Shown: positions 37,631 to 47,096, counted from the first letter of the stretch. The stretch: 64,000 bases of DNA from an uncultured Collinsella sp. (GCA_934621295.1 CAKTVB010000003.1:197157-261156), one strand, 5' to 3'. Made by a program: numbers and translations. The notes: generated from the letters alone by a model not told the origin.

Positions 37631-38218
37631 CTACAGCGTGCCCTTTGTCGACGGCACGCCTTTCACGCGCGGGTCCATCTCGCATGCAAAGCGCATGGCG
37701 CGGCCCACGGCCTTGAATGCCGCCTCGATGATGTGATGGCTGTTCTCGCCCGCAAGCTCGCGAACGTGCAGCGTAAGCTTGGCGTCACGCGCAAAGGCGT
37801 AGAAAAACTCGACCGCAAGCTCAGTGTCGAACGCGCCCACCCGCTCGGTAGGCACCGGCAGGTCGCAATAGGCCTGGCCACGACCGGAGATATCGACCGC
37901 CGCCATGACGAGCGTCTCGTCCATAGGGATGGTCGAATCGGCAAAGCGCGTGATACCCGCCTTGTCGCCAAGCGCCTGGCAAAACGCCTCGCCCAGCACG
38001 ATGCCCGTATCCTCAACGGTGTGGTGCGCATCGACCTCGACGTCGCCCACCGCATGAACCGTCAGGTCAAACTGGCCATGACGACCAAACGCGTTGAGCA
38101 TGTGGTCGAAAAACGGCACGCCCGTATCGATATCGCAAACGCCAGACCCGTCGAGGTCGAGCTTGATCTGGATGTCAGTCTCCCCCGTCTTGCGGGATAC
38201 CTCGGCGGTGCGGGACAT
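37631..38218 (-). CDS. hisB: Imidazoleglycerol-phosphate dehydratase
   Basis: HisB dehydrates IGP to imidazole acetol phosphate. The 195-residue, monofunctional form has the Mn-binding FDHMLNAFGRHGQFDL, DVEVDAHHTVEDTGIVLG and NSHHIIEAAFKAVGRAM repeats of the family. It has no fused histidinol-phosphatase domain, so that activity must come from elsewhere, plausibly the PHP protein. Its ATG abuts the hisC stop (TAGATG). Confidence 0.96.
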   Translation of the reverse strand: MSRTAEVSRKTGETDIQIKLDLDGSGVCDIDTGVPFFDHMLNAFGRHGQFDLTVHAVGDVEVDAHHTVEDTGIVLGEAFCQALGDKAGITRFADSTIPMDETLVMAAVDISGRGQAYCDLPVPTERVGAFDTELAVEFFYAFARDAKLTLHVRELAGENSHHIIEAAFKAVGRAMRFACEMDPRVKGVPSTKGTL

Positions 38219-39334
38219 CTACATCTCCTCCTTCACGAGTGCGGCGAGCGCACTCAAAACAGCGTCGTTTTCTTCCGGCGTACCCACGGTGATGCGCAGA
38301 CAATCGGCGAGACCCGGCGCATAGCTAAAGTCGCGCACGAGAATCGAAAATTCGTCGCGCAGGCGCTCGCGCACACGGCTCGCATGCGTTACGCGCACGA
38401 GCAAGAAGTTGCCAAAACTCGGCCAGACTTCAACGGGCAGACCCTCGGCAGCAAGAGCCTCGAGCGCAGCCTTGACGCGCCCGCGCTCCACCGCAACCTG
38501 GGCCACAACGGGCGCATAGGCATCGCGAGCGCGCACGGCAGCAAGCGCCGCCGCCTGAGTAAGCACGTTTACCGAGTAGATCTGGCGAATCGCGGCAAAC
38601 ACGTCGATAACCTCGGGCGCTGCGATCACATATCCGCAACGCGTGCCCGCCGCTCCAAAGGCTTTGGAGAGCGTGTGCAGGATAACGAGGTTGGGATACT
38701 TCTCGATAAGCCCCTGAGCCGTGGCGTCGGCGCCAAACGAGGAATCGGCGAACTCGATGTACGCCTCGTCGACCATAACCATGCCGGGGCAAGCCTCGCA
38801 GAGCTTAGCGACAAAATCGAGCGGCGCGAGGTCACCCGTAGGATTGTTGGGCGAGGTCACGATGGCAAGATCGCACGAAGGGGCCACCTCAAGCACCGCT
38901 GCGCGGTCGAGCTCGAAGGTCTTGGGATCGCGCCAGACGTCGCGCACCCCGGTCTCGACGAGCGAGGCGAAAAACGCGTACTCACTAAAGCACGGCGGAC
39001 AGTTGAGCAGTGTGCGCCCACGTCCGCCAAAGGCGAGCAAGAAGTTATAGAGCAGCTCGTCGCCACCGTTGCCCACGCAGACCATCTCGCGCGGCACGCC
39101 GTGCCAAGCAGCAAGTTCGCTACGCAGGTCGTTGCTCATGGGATCGGGGTAGCGATTGAGCGCCGTCGCGGCAAGCGCAGCGTCAACGGCCTCGCGCACG
39201 CCCTCGGGCACGGGGTATGTATTCTCGTTGGCCGAAAGGTTGATGCGCGTGGGCGTGAAGTTGGGATCATACGGCTCGATGCTCGCCAGATACGGCTGCA
39301 CGAGCTCCTTCATCTTCTGGGAAAGCTCTGCCAT
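38219..39334 (-). CDS. hisC: Histidinol-phosphate aminotransferase
   Basis: HisC is a PLP aminotransferase that makes histidinol phosphate. The 371-residue product carries INLSANENTYPVPEGVREAV, VGNGGDELLYNFLLAF, SPNNPTGDLAPLD, MVDEAYIEF and the PLP lysine in HTLSKAFGAAGTRCGY. ATG 39334 lies 2 nt past the hisD stop with GGAGG upstream. The frame extends to 39499 over hisD, which is a shadow. Confidence 0.95.
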   Translation of the reverse strand: MAELSQKMKELVQPYLASIEPYDPNFTPTRINLSANENTYPVPEGVREAVDAALAATALNRYPDPMSNDLRSELAAWHGVPREMVCVGNGGDELLYNFLLAFGGRGRTLLNCPPCFSEYAFFASLVETGVRDVWRDPKTFELDRAAVLEVAPSCDLAIVTSPNNPTGDLAPLDFVAKLCEACPGMVMVDEAYIEFADSSFGADATAQGLIEKYPNLVILHTLSKAFGAAGTRCGYVIAAPEVIDVFAAIRQIYSVNVLTQAAALAAVRARDAYAPVVAQVAVERGRVKAALEALAAEGLPVEVWPSFGNFLLVRVTHASRVRERLRDEFSILVRDFSYAPGLADCLRITVGTPEENDAVLSALAALVKEEM

Positions 39335-39336
39335 CG

Positions 39337-40737
39337 CTACTCGCCCTCCGATGCCGCGCCGCGGGCGACCGTCTGGGCGTCGTCTCCCGGCCAAGCGACG
39401 GCAGTGAGGTCTGCGTCGGCCAGCGCCTCGCAGCTCACGGAATCCTCGCCTTGCTCCAAGATGCGACGGCGCAGCGCCGCAGAAAGCGCGTGCGACCACA
39501 GACCCTCGGCCTCAGCCAGGCGCTGAGTCGCGGGTGCATCGCTCATCAGACCCTGGGGTGTATAGCAGATGACGCTCGAGCGCTTGACGAACTCTTCGAC
39601 AGAAAGCGGGTTGGAGAACAGCGCCGTGCCGCCCGTGGGAAGCGTGTGGTTGGGGCCGGCAACGTAGTCGCCGAGCGGCTCGGAACTCCAAGCGCCCACA
39701 AAGATGGCGCCTGCGTTGCGAATGCCACCGAGCAGGCCCATGGCATCCTTGCAGTGGAGTTCCAGGTGCTCGGGTGCCACGGTGTTGACGGCCTCGACTG
39801 CCGCCGCCATATCGGCAGCGATGACGATCGTGCCCTCGTTGTCGAGAGACGCGCGCGTGATCTCGGCGCGAGGCGACTGCGCCACGAGGACCTCGATACC
39901 GCGCTCGACCTCGGAGGCAAAATCGGCGTCGCAGGTAACCAGATAGCAAGCCGCCAGCGGGTCGTGCTCTGCCTGGGCCATAAGATCGGCCGCAACGACC
40001 ATGGGGTTCGCCGTCGCATCGGCGAGCACGCAAACCTCGGACGGACCGGCGATCATGTCGATGCCGATATCGCCCGAAACGATCCGCTTGGCTGCGGCCA
40101 CAAACGCGTTGCCCGGACCGGTGATCTTATCGACCCTGGGGATGGTCTCGGTACCGTAGGCGAGTGCCGCTACCGCCTGCGCGCCGCCCACCATGTAGAT
40201 CTCGTCCACGCCGCCGAGCTTGGCAGCCGCAAGCGTATAGGGGCTGATGAGTCCATCTTTTTGCGGAGGCGTGACCATGACCACGCGCTTGACACCCGCG
40301 ACCTTGGCGGGAATGGCGTTCATGAGCACCGTGGAAGGATACTGCGCACGCCCGCCCGGCACATAGATGCCGGCCGCAGCAAGCGGGGTCACCTTGACGC
40401 CGAGCATGGTGCCATCCGCGCGCGTGGTAAACCAACTCTGCTCGACCTCGCGCTCGTGGAACTCGCGAATCTGCGCAGCGGCTTTCTCGAGCGCGGCGAC
40501 AAACGTGGGGTCGAGGCCCTCGAGCGCCGCATCGATCTGCTCTTGCGGCAAACGGAAGCTCTCGAGGTCAACGCCGTCAAAACGGCTGCAGTAGTCGCGC
40601 ACTGCGGCATCGCCCTCGGCACGCACACGGGCCACGATCTCCTTTGCAGAAGCAACGATGTTCTCGGGCAATACGCCCTTGCGATTGAGCTGGTTGACGC
40701 TCAGCAGCTCACCCGCTGCCAACTTGATGGTCTTCAT
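39337..40737 (-). CDS. hisD: Histidinol dehydrogenase
   Basis: HisD oxidises histidinol to histidine in two NAD-dependent steps. The 466-residue product shows GIYVPGGRAQYPSTVLMNAI, DKITGPGNAFVAAAKR, DMIAGPSEVCVLAD, AQAEHDPLAACYLVT (zinc ligands), EHLELHCKDAMGLLGGIRNA and GPNHTLPTGGTALFSNPLSV. It lies 64 nt after hisZG, with AGGA 9 nt upstream of the ATG. Confidence 0.96.
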   Translation of the reverse strand: MKTIKLAAGELLSVNQLNRKGVLPENIVASAKEIVARVRAEGDAAVRDYCSRFDGVDLESFRLPQEQIDAALEGLDPTFVAALEKAAAQIREFHEREVEQSWFTTRADGTMLGVKVTPLAAAGIYVPGGRAQYPSTVLMNAIPAKVAGVKRVVMVTPPQKDGLISPYTLAAAKLGGVDEIYMVGGAQAVAALAYGTETIPRVDKITGPGNAFVAAAKRIVSGDIGIDMIAGPSEVCVLADATANPMVVAADLMAQAEHDPLAACYLVTCDADFASEVERGIEVLVAQSPRAEITRASLDNEGTIVIAADMAAAVEAVNTVAPEHLELHCKDAMGLLGGIRNAGAIFVGAWSSEPLGDYVAGPNHTLPTGGTALFSNPLSVEEFVKRSSVICYTPQGLMSDAPATQRLAEAEGLWSHALSAALRRRILEQGEDSVSCEALADADLTAVAWPGDDAQTVARGAASEGE

Positions 40738-40801
40738 CTCAAACAGTCCTATCTCTTTTGGGCATCTGCGCCCATGCTACGTCAAAACCGGTATGCGCCC
40801 G

Positions 40802-42523
40802 TTACTGAGCCGAGCCCGCAACGGGCTCGAAATGGAGATGCTCCACCGCGGCTGCCAGCCGCTCGCCCAAGATGCGCACGCGCGGGTCCAGGCGGGCAGC
40901 ACCGGGATTCACAAAGAACCGCGCCGTGCACTCCATGATCTCGCCGGTGATAACGAGGTCGTTCTCGCGCAGGGTAGCACCCGTGGCCGTGATATCGACG
41001 ATGCGGTCGGTCATGCCTACGATGGGGCCCAGCTCGATGTTGCCGTGGAGCGAGACGATATCCGCCACCACGCCGCGGCTCGCATACCAGGCGGAAGCGA
41101 TACGCGGGTATTTGGTGGCCACGCGCAGCGAACCACGACGAGCGTAGTTGCGCTCGGCCTGGCCCGCACGCCACGAGAGCTCGGCCTCGATAAACTTGCA
41201 TGCACCGTAACCAAGGTCGACCAGCTGCAAAAGATCGAGACCGGACTCGATCAGGGAATCGCGGCCGCAGATGCCGCAGTCGGCGCCGCCGCAGCCCACG
41301 AACGCGGGCGCGTCGCTGGGGCGCACGATGATGAACTCGATGTCGCCGATGCCGTCCTCGACCGCACGGGCATCGCGCCCGTGCACGATAAGGTGACGGC
41401 CCGGATCGCGCAGCTCGGAAGCATCGATGCCGGCGGCCTCCAGCACGTCGAGCGTATCGGCCTTGAGGGAACCCTTGGGAACGGCGATGCGCAAAGGAGC
41501 GCCTGCTGCGCTGTCCGCACGAGAAGCAGCATGGTCACCGTCGGCGGCATCGCCCGCCGTGTTCAGCGCGCTTTCCAGACGCTCGAGCGAGAATGCGAAA
41601 CCCGCCGCCGGGACATCGGCCTCGGACGCAAACACGCCAGAGAAGACCGAATCGTACCTGCCGCCCGAGCCCACGGGGTCGGGAAGGCCGCCCGCGTACG
41701 CCTTGAACACCAAGCCGGTGTAGTAGTCGAAGGAATTCATGATGGAAAAATCGAAGGACAGCAGCGCGGCATCCTGAGTATTCAGCCCGGCGATGAGCGC
41801 ACGAAGCTCACGGGTCATATCGCCTGCAATGCCGGCGGCGGCAAGAAGCTCATCCACGCGATCCAGAACCGTAGCGTCGCCCGCCAGACGGGGCAGCTCG
41901 CAGATGGCTGCCTTCATGGCCTCGGATTCGCCACTCGCCATCACGCGCGCATCCAGGTCAACAAAATCATTGGCGTGAACCATGCGCAGGGCGTCGGTGG
42001 CAAGCGACGGGTCGCTCACCTTTGCGAGCAGCGTCTTGAAGGGGCGAACGCTTCCGCACACGATCTTGGCATAAGCAAGCCCCAGGGCGCGAACGGCGCT
42101 CGTCACCAACGAGACCATCTCGACGTCGCCCGCGGTGTCACCTTCGCCGATAAGCTCGAAGCCCAGCTGCGTAAACTGGCGCGAACCGCCGGCGCCGCGC
42201 ACCTGCTCACGCACGACCGGGGCCTCATAGCGCAGACGGAGAGGCAGATCGGCCGAGCGCATGCGCGTGGAGACCAGACGCACGATGGGAAGCGTGTTGT
42301 CGGGGCGCACCACAAGCAGGCGGCCGTCGTCATCAAAGAGCTTGAAAGGGGTATCGGCAATGCGGCCGCCCTCCTCGAGGGAGCCTTTGTCCTCGAGCAG
42401 CGGGGTTTCGACCGGAAGGTAATGATGGGCACGGAAGCAATCCCTCACCGTCTGCGCGATCTCCTCGCGCGCCTGAGCCTCCTCGGGCAAGATGTCTCTG
42501 AATCCCCACGGTGTGGCCGTCAT
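40802..42523 (-). CDS. hisZG: Fused ATP phosphoribosyltransferase regulatory and catalytic protein (HisZ-HisG)
   Basis: About 573 residues in two parts. Residues 1-318 are HisZ, a histidyl-tRNA-synthetase paralogue: PWGFRDILPEEAQ, LLVVRPDNTLPIVRLV, RQFTQLGFELIGEG and SFDYYTGLVFKAY. Residues 344-573 are a short-form HisG: LRIAVPKGSLKAD, VRPSDAPAFVGCGGADCGI, LRVATKYPRIA and the PRPP loop IVDITATGATLRENDL. A 25-residue Ala/Asp-rich linker joins them. HisG condenses ATP with PRPP, and HisZ gives feedback control by histidine. The two are usually separate genes. Start 42523 matches the HisZ N-terminus; ATG 42556 is also in frame. It is the first gene of the his operon. Confidence 0.92.
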   Translation of the reverse strand: MTATPWGFRDILPEEAQAREEIAQTVRDCFRAHHYLPVETPLLEDKGSLEEGGRIADTPFKLFDDDGRLLVVRPDNTLPIVRLVSTRMRSADLPLRLRYEAPVVREQVRGAGGSRQFTQLGFELIGEGDTAGDVEMVSLVTSAVRALGLAYAKIVCGSVRPFKTLLAKVSDPSLATDALRMVHANDFVDLDARVMASGESEAMKAAICELPRLAGDATVLDRVDELLAAAGIAGDMTRELRALIAGLNTQDAALLSFDFSIMNSFDYYTGLVFKAYAGGLPDPVGSGGRYDSVFSGVFASEADVPAAGFAFSLERLESALNTAGDAADGDHAASRADSAAGAPLRIAVPKGSLKADTLDVLEAAGIDASELRDPGRHLIVHGRDARAVEDGIGDIEFIIVRPSDAPAFVGCGGADCGICGRDSLIESGLDLLQLVDLGYGACKFIEAELSWRAGQAERNYARRGSLRVATKYPRIASAWYASRGVVADIVSLHGNIELGPIVGMTDRIVDITATGATLRENDLVITGEIMECTARFFVNPGAARLDPRVRILGERLAAAVEHLHFEPVAGSAQ

Positions 42524-42562
42524 ACGTGCGCCCATCCCCTCTGCGGTAGCTAACATATCGGA

Positions 42563-42585
42563 AAAAAGAACCGGCCTCAGCCGGT
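42563..42585 (-). terminator. Terminator-like hairpin in the his operon leader
   Basis: On the minus strand ACCGGC-TGAG-GCCGGT is followed by TCTTTTTT, ending 40 nt before the chosen hisZG start. With the gene behind it, it may attenuate the operon. A possible -10 (TATGCT) lies only about 15 nt upstream, which is too close for factor-free termination, so the promoter must be mapped first. Confidence 0.5.
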
Positions 42586-42697
42586 GTCTGATACTTTAGC
42601 ATACTAGAGTGCCTTCTGCGCGAACCCCCTCAAAATCGGTAACAGAACCGTGACAATCACACATGAGGCCCCATGATGGGAAAGCATGGCACAACGT

Positions 42698-42731
42698 AAA
42701 AAGGCCGCACCCGAAAACCCAGATGCGGCCT
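42698..42731 (-). terminator. Terminator after the TrkA genes
   Basis: On the minus strand GGCCGCA pairs with TGCGGCC and is followed by TTTTT. It separates the potassium module from the his operon. Confidence 0.8.
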
Positions 42732-42748
42732 ATACAACCTAGCAGCGC

Positions 42749-43408
42749 CTACTGCAACGCATGGCTCAAAAAATCCCTGCCGGAATCGTCGGCGAAAGCC
42801 ACCACGCGATCGCCGGCGCTCAGCTCCGTCCCACCGTTGGGGACGAGAATGTCACCGCCGCGCTCGACGGCCACAAGTACAAGGCCATCGGGCAGCTGCA
42901 AGTCGCGGACCGCCTTGCCGACTACCGAAGAGCGGGGGCGAACCTCGCCCTGGACAATAGCGTGGCCGTTCTTGCCCAGGCGCATGATCGTGTAGACATC
43001 CTCGATATCAAGACCCTCCTCGACGGAGCGCGTAATCAGATCGGCCTGGTCGATGGCCACATCAACGCCCATAGAGGCATCGAACATCCATGCGTTCGCC
43101 GGGTTGTTGACGCGCGCGACCACGCGGCCAACGCTGTACTCCATCTTTGCGAGCATCGAAACCACGAGGTTAACCTCGTCGTCGCCCGTAACGGCAATCA
43201 CAACGTCCGAATGAAGCACGCCCGCCGCTTCGAGGACATCGGGGCTCGAGCCCATGCCGCGCACGACCGTGCCCTCGGGCAGTCTGGCCTCAAGACGCTG
43301 CGCCACGGCTTTCCTCGACTCGATAACACGCACCGTGTCGCCGCGGCCGCTCAGCAGGGAGGCGAGATACGAGCCGGTCTTGCCACCGCCAACGATAATG
43401 ATATTCAT
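42749..43408 (-). CDS. TrkA/KtrA family potassium transport regulator (second copy)
   Basis: The 219-residue product has an RCK_N Rossmann domain (MNIIIVGGGKTGSYLASLLS, VIAVTGDDEVNLVVSMLA) and a C-terminal TrkA_C domain (VVGKAVRDLQLPDGLVLVAV, ELSAGDRVVAFAD). Such proteins bind NAD(H) or ATP and gate Trk/Ktr potassium channels from the cytoplasm. It follows its paralogue by 10 nt and is the last gene of the operon. No TrkH or KtrB channel is in the window. Confidence 0.9.
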   Translation of the reverse strand: MNIIIVGGGKTGSYLASLLSGRGDTVRVIESRKAVAQRLEARLPEGTVVRGMGSSPDVLEAAGVLHSDVVIAVTGDDEVNLVVSMLAKMEYSVGRVVARVNNPANAWMFDASMGVDVAIDQADLITRSVEEGLDIEDVYTIMRLGKNGHAIVQGEVRPRSSVVGKAVRDLQLPDGLVLVAVERGGDILVPNGGTELSAGDRVVAFADDSGRDFLSHALQ

Positions 43409-43418
43409 GGTTGCCTCC

Positions 43419-44072
43419 TTACTCGGCTAAGCCGAGCATGGTGCGGAACTTGCCCGCAGCGCTCGACGCAACCGCCGCATAGATGATGTCTCCGTGGTCA
43501 AGCACCGTTCCCTGTGTGGGCACGAATGTCTCGTTGTCGTGCGAGACGGCAACGATGCTGATCTCGCCCACAACGGTGAGCTCGCGCACCGGGCTTCCCT
43601 CGAGAAGAGCCGGAACGTCGGCGCGTACGAGGCGCACATCGCCGGACCCAAGCTCGACAACATCGTCGAGCTCGTTGAACGTCAAAAGCTCGCACACGCG
43701 GCGCACACCCCAGTCGGTAGTGGAGATGCTCTGGATGCCGAGCCTGCGGTAGGTTTCAGCATTGGAGATCTCGTACAGGCGAGCGATGACGCGCGGAACG
43801 CGATAGGTCTGACGAGAGATACGCGCGACGACGATGTTCGTCTCATCGGAGGAGGTGCAAGCGATCACGGCGCTGGCGCGGTCGATGCCGGCCGCCTCGA
43901 GGACCGCACGGTCAAAGCCGACGCCCTCTACGGTGCGGCCGCCAAACGACTCCCCAAGCGATTCAAGGCGCTCGGGGTCTTGGTCGATGGCGCAGACGCC
44001 ATAGCCTTGCCTGTCGAGCTTTCGCGCCAGGCTCACGCCCATGCGCCCCATACCCACGACGATTACATTCAT
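43419..44072 (-). CDS. TrkA/KtrA family potassium transport regulator (first copy)
   Basis: The 217-residue product has the Rossmann motif MNVIVVGMGRMGVSLARKLD, the dinucleotide-binding acidic residue in VCAIDQDPERLE, and SAVIACTSSDETNIVVARIS. The TrkA_C part ends VPTQGTVLDHGDIIYAAVAS. It differs clearly in sequence from the second copy, so the pair is not a recent duplication and may form a heteromeric ring. It starts 2 nt after the P-type ATPase stop, implying coupled synthesis. Confidence 0.9.
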   Translation of the reverse strand: MNVIVVGMGRMGVSLARKLDRQGYGVCAIDQDPERLESLGESFGGRTVEGVGFDRAVLEAAGIDRASAVIACTSSDETNIVVARISRQTYRVPRVIARLYEISNAETYRRLGIQSISTTDWGVRRVCELLTFNELDDVVELGSGDVRLVRADVPALLEGSPVRELTVVGEISIVAVSHDNETFVPTQGTVLDHGDIIYAAVASSAAGKFRTMLGLAE

Positions 44073-44074
44073 GG

Positions 44075-46942
44075 CTACCTCTTTTCCGGCGTCTGCGAAA
44101 GCGCGACGCCATTACGGTCGATGTGATTCCTCTTGCGCACGATGGCCTTGCGGCACTCCTCAAGCAGCAAGATAACGGGCGGAAGCAGCACCAAGAACAC
44201 GTAGTCGCTCAGCAGCAACGGACTGGTGTGGAAGACGCCCTGGAACGGCGGGAACAGCGTAATAAAGACAATGAGCACGATTTCGAACAGGATACCCTTG
44301 TTGATCTGCTTGTTCGAGAACAGACCCGTGGCAAAGACCGAGGCGGTCTCCGTACGGCAGTTCCAAACCTCGCCGATCTGCGTGAAGACGATGGCGGCAA
44401 GGGCCATGGTCGTGGCGCGAATATAGACCGGATCAAGGTCGGCACCCACACCGAACATCGCGATGCCCGGATGCCAGCCGTTCATGATCTGGCAGAACAT
44501 GAACGCGGCAAAGGAGAAGAGCGCGCCGAGCATGCCGTACCACAGGAAGGCCTTGCGCATGACCTTGCCCGAAAGCAAAGGCTCATTCGGGTCGCGGGGA
44601 GGCCTGCTCATGACATCGGCCTCGGGAGGCTCGGTACCCAAACCAAGGGCGGGCAGCATATCGGTACCCAGGTCGATGGTGAGAATCTGCATCGTCGTGA
44701 GCGGCAGCGGCACCGCGCCGCCCGAGAGCAGATAGATTGCAGAGGGAACGGCCTCGGGAACGTTGGAGTTCAAGATATAGAGCATGAACTTCCTGATGTT
44801 CGCGTAGACCGCGCGGCCCTCCTCGATGGCATGGACAATCGAGGCGAAGTTGTCGTCGGTCAAGATCATGTCGGCGGCTTCCTTTGCCACGTCCGTACCG
44901 GTAATGCCCATGGCAACGCCGATATCGGCCCGCTTGAGCGCCGGGGAGTCGTTCACGCCGTCGCCGGTGACAGCCACGATCTCGCCCATCTGCTGCAGAT
45001 TCTCGACAACGCGCAGCTTCTGCTCCGGAGCCATACGCGCAAAGACGACCTCGCCCTTCAAGGCGCGCTTGAGTTCCTCATCCGAAGTCTTCTCAAGCTC
45101 GACGCCCGAGAAGACGCGCGGATGCTCGCCCTGGACGATTCCGATCTTACGAGCGATGGACACAGCGGTCAGACCGTAGTCGCCCGTAATCATGACCACG
45201 CGAATACCGGCGCGGCGGCACTCGGCCACGGCTGCTGCGACCTCGGGCCTCGGCGGATCTTGCATAACGAGAAGGCCAACGAAGGTAAGGCCGCACTCGA
45301 TATTCTCGGGGGCGTAATCGCTCATGGAGCGCGGAATGGTGTCGTCATCGCTGCGCAGCGGGCGATACGCCAGGGCAAGGACGCGCAGACCATCGGCGGC
45401 ATACCCATCGTTTGCCGCCATAATGCGCTCGCGCATCTGCTCGTCCATAGGCGCGACTTCGCCGCCACAGCGCACGCTCTCGGAGAGGCGAACGACCTCG
45501 TTAGGTGCGCCTTTCACGAAGGCGATACGGGTGGCGCCTTCGAGCGGTCGCTTGAGCTGGTGGATGGTCGTCATGCGTTTACGGCGGCTTTCGAAGGGAA
45601 GCTCCCTCACACGCGGCATCTCGCGCTCGAGGTCCTCGAGGGCAAGGCCCGCCTTCTGAGCGCTCACAAGCAGACATGCTTCGGTGGGATCGCCCAGAAC
45701 GGTGTAGCGGCCGCCTTCCTCCTCGGGAGCGACAAGACGGGCATTGGAGCACAGCGCACCGCCCTCCACCAGAAGGCGGAGCTCGTCGTTATCGGCAGCC
45801 AGCCACTTCTCGCCATCGGCATTGATATCGCCTACGGGCGCGTAGCCGACTCCCGCGACCTCGTACTCGCGCTCAACGGTCCACAGATGGTTGACGGTCA
45901 TCTCGTTTTGGGTGAGGGTGCCGGTCTTATCGGTGCAGATAACGCTCGTAGAGCCCAGAGCCTCAACAGAGCTGAGCTTCTTTACCAGGGCGTTGCGCTT
46001 GCTCATGCGCTGAACAGCCATGGCGAGCGACAGCGTGACCGTGGGCAGCAAGCCCTCGGGAATAAAGGCGACGACCATGCCCAGGGCGAAGATGAACGAA
46101 GAAGCCAAACCATTGTGCACAAACAGCACGTCAAGCAAGAAGAACACGATGCCCATGCACATGGCAAACAGCGTGACCTGCTTGGTCAAGCGGTCGAGCT
46201 GGCGCTGCAGGGGGCTTTCGGAATCCTCCATGTTCTGCGTGAGGCTGGCAATCTTGCCAAACTCCGTCGCCATGCCGATTTTCGTAACCACTACGCGGCC
46301 GTTGCCTTCGGAAACCGAAGTGCCGGCGAACACGAGGTTAGGCGTCTCGGCGGCGGTGAGGTCAGCCTCGAGTACGGCATCGGCGGTCTTTCTCACCGGA
46401 TTGGATTCTCCCGTGAGCGTCGACTGATCGACCTGCAGGTCAGAGGCGCGCACGACGCGGCCATCTGCTGAAATCTTATCGCCCTCGGCCAGGACCATGA
46501 TATCGCCGGGAACGAGGTCCTCGGCAAGCACCTGAGACTGTTGGCCATCGCGGATCACGTTGACGTAGGACGGAAGCATCTTCTTGAGCGCCTCGGTTGC
46601 CTTATCGGCCTGATGCTCCTGCCAAAAGCTAAAGCAGCCATTGATCAGGTTGACCAACCACACGGCAACGCACAGCTCGGGCATGCCTGCCACCAGGGCG
46701 ATGATGCCTGCCGCCCACAGCAAAATAGCCATGAGGTGCGTGAAGTTGGAGAGAAACGCCAGGACCGGGGATTTCTTCTTGGCCGCCTGGATGAGGTTCT
46801 TGCCGTATTTGGCCTGCAGCTTCGCCGCCTGATCGCTCATCAGGCCAGCAGCGCTGCTGCCCATGGCCGCGAGCGCATCCGCACCGCTCAGCGATGTGAG
46901 CTGCGCAATCTTCTCCTCATGCGATTCGGACGCAGTATCCAA
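44075..46942 (-). CDS. P-type ATPase, type II, Na+/K+-pump-like
   Basis: The 955-residue cation pump has TGES at 177-180 (actuator), IPEGLLPTV at 294 in M4, the phosphorylated aspartate in CTDKTGT (Asp338) and GDGVNDSPALKRADIG at the hinge. PEGLL in M4 and MQILTIDLGTDMLPALGLGTE in M6 resemble the Na+/K+-ATPase (IIC) branch more than Ca2+ pumps, whose M4 reads PEGLP. TTG 46942 is taken as start because GGAGG lies 4 nt upstream. Two TrkA genes follow at 2 nt. The ion cannot be proven from sequence. Confidence 0.88.
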   Translation of the reverse strand: MDTASESHEEKIAQLTSLSGADALAAMGSSAAGLMSDQAAKLQAKYGKNLIQAAKKKSPVLAFLSNFTHLMAILLWAAGIIALVAGMPELCVAVWLVNLINGCFSFWQEHQADKATEALKKMLPSYVNVIRDGQQSQVLAEDLVPGDIMVLAEGDKISADGRVVRASDLQVDQSTLTGESNPVRKTADAVLEADLTAAETPNLVFAGTSVSEGNGRVVVTKIGMATEFGKIASLTQNMEDSESPLQRQLDRLTKQVTLFAMCMGIVFFLLDVLFVHNGLASSFIFALGMVVAFIPEGLLPTVTLSLAMAVQRMSKRNALVKKLSSVEALGSTSVICTDKTGTLTQNEMTVNHLWTVEREYEVAGVGYAPVGDINADGEKWLAADNDELRLLVEGGALCSNARLVAPEEEGGRYTVLGDPTEACLLVSAQKAGLALEDLEREMPRVRELPFESRRKRMTTIHQLKRPLEGATRIAFVKGAPNEVVRLSESVRCGGEVAPMDEQMRERIMAANDGYAADGLRVLALAYRPLRSDDDTIPRSMSDYAPENIECGLTFVGLLVMQDPPRPEVAAAVAECRRAGIRVVMITGDYGLTAVSIARKIGIVQGEHPRVFSGVELEKTSDEELKRALKGEVVFARMAPEQKLRVVENLQQMGEIVAVTGDGVNDSPALKRADIGVAMGITGTDVAKEAADMILTDDNFASIVHAIEEGRAVYANIRKFMLYILNSNVPEAVPSAIYLLSGGAVPLPLTTMQILTIDLGTDMLPALGLGTEPPEADVMSRPPRDPNEPLLSGKVMRKAFLWYGMLGALFSFAAFMFCQIMNGWHPGIAMFGVGADLDPVYIRATTMALAAIVFTQIGEVWNCRTETASVFATGLFSNKQINKGILFEIVLIVFITLFPPFQGVFHTSPLLLSDYVFLVLLPPVILLLEECRKAIVRKRNHIDRNGVALSQTPEKR

Positions 46943-47096
46943 GGGTCCTCCTTTCTTTGATAGCGCACGCACCCGGCGGGCACGTGCGGCCGACGGCAGA
47001 ACCGTCGACGCAAAGGAAGGATAGCCACCCTCGATCCCCTTGAGACCAAGGCTTTGGCCCGCGTTCCATTCAACACGCGCCTGGCATAAAAGTGCT

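Noticed and set aside
37733..39526. 597-codon plus-strand frame opposite hisB and hisC
   Set aside because: Runs through the hisC/hisB junction and has no start signal.
40658..42553. 631-codon plus-strand frame opposite hisZG
   Set aside because: Antisense shadow with biased composition; both HisZ and HisG motifs are on the other strand.
42749..46942. A standard Trk or Kdp potassium uptake operon
   Set aside because: There is no TrkH/KtrB channel and no KdpA, KdpB, KdpC or KdpF; the ATPase M4 and M6 motifs are of the type II Na+/K+ kind.
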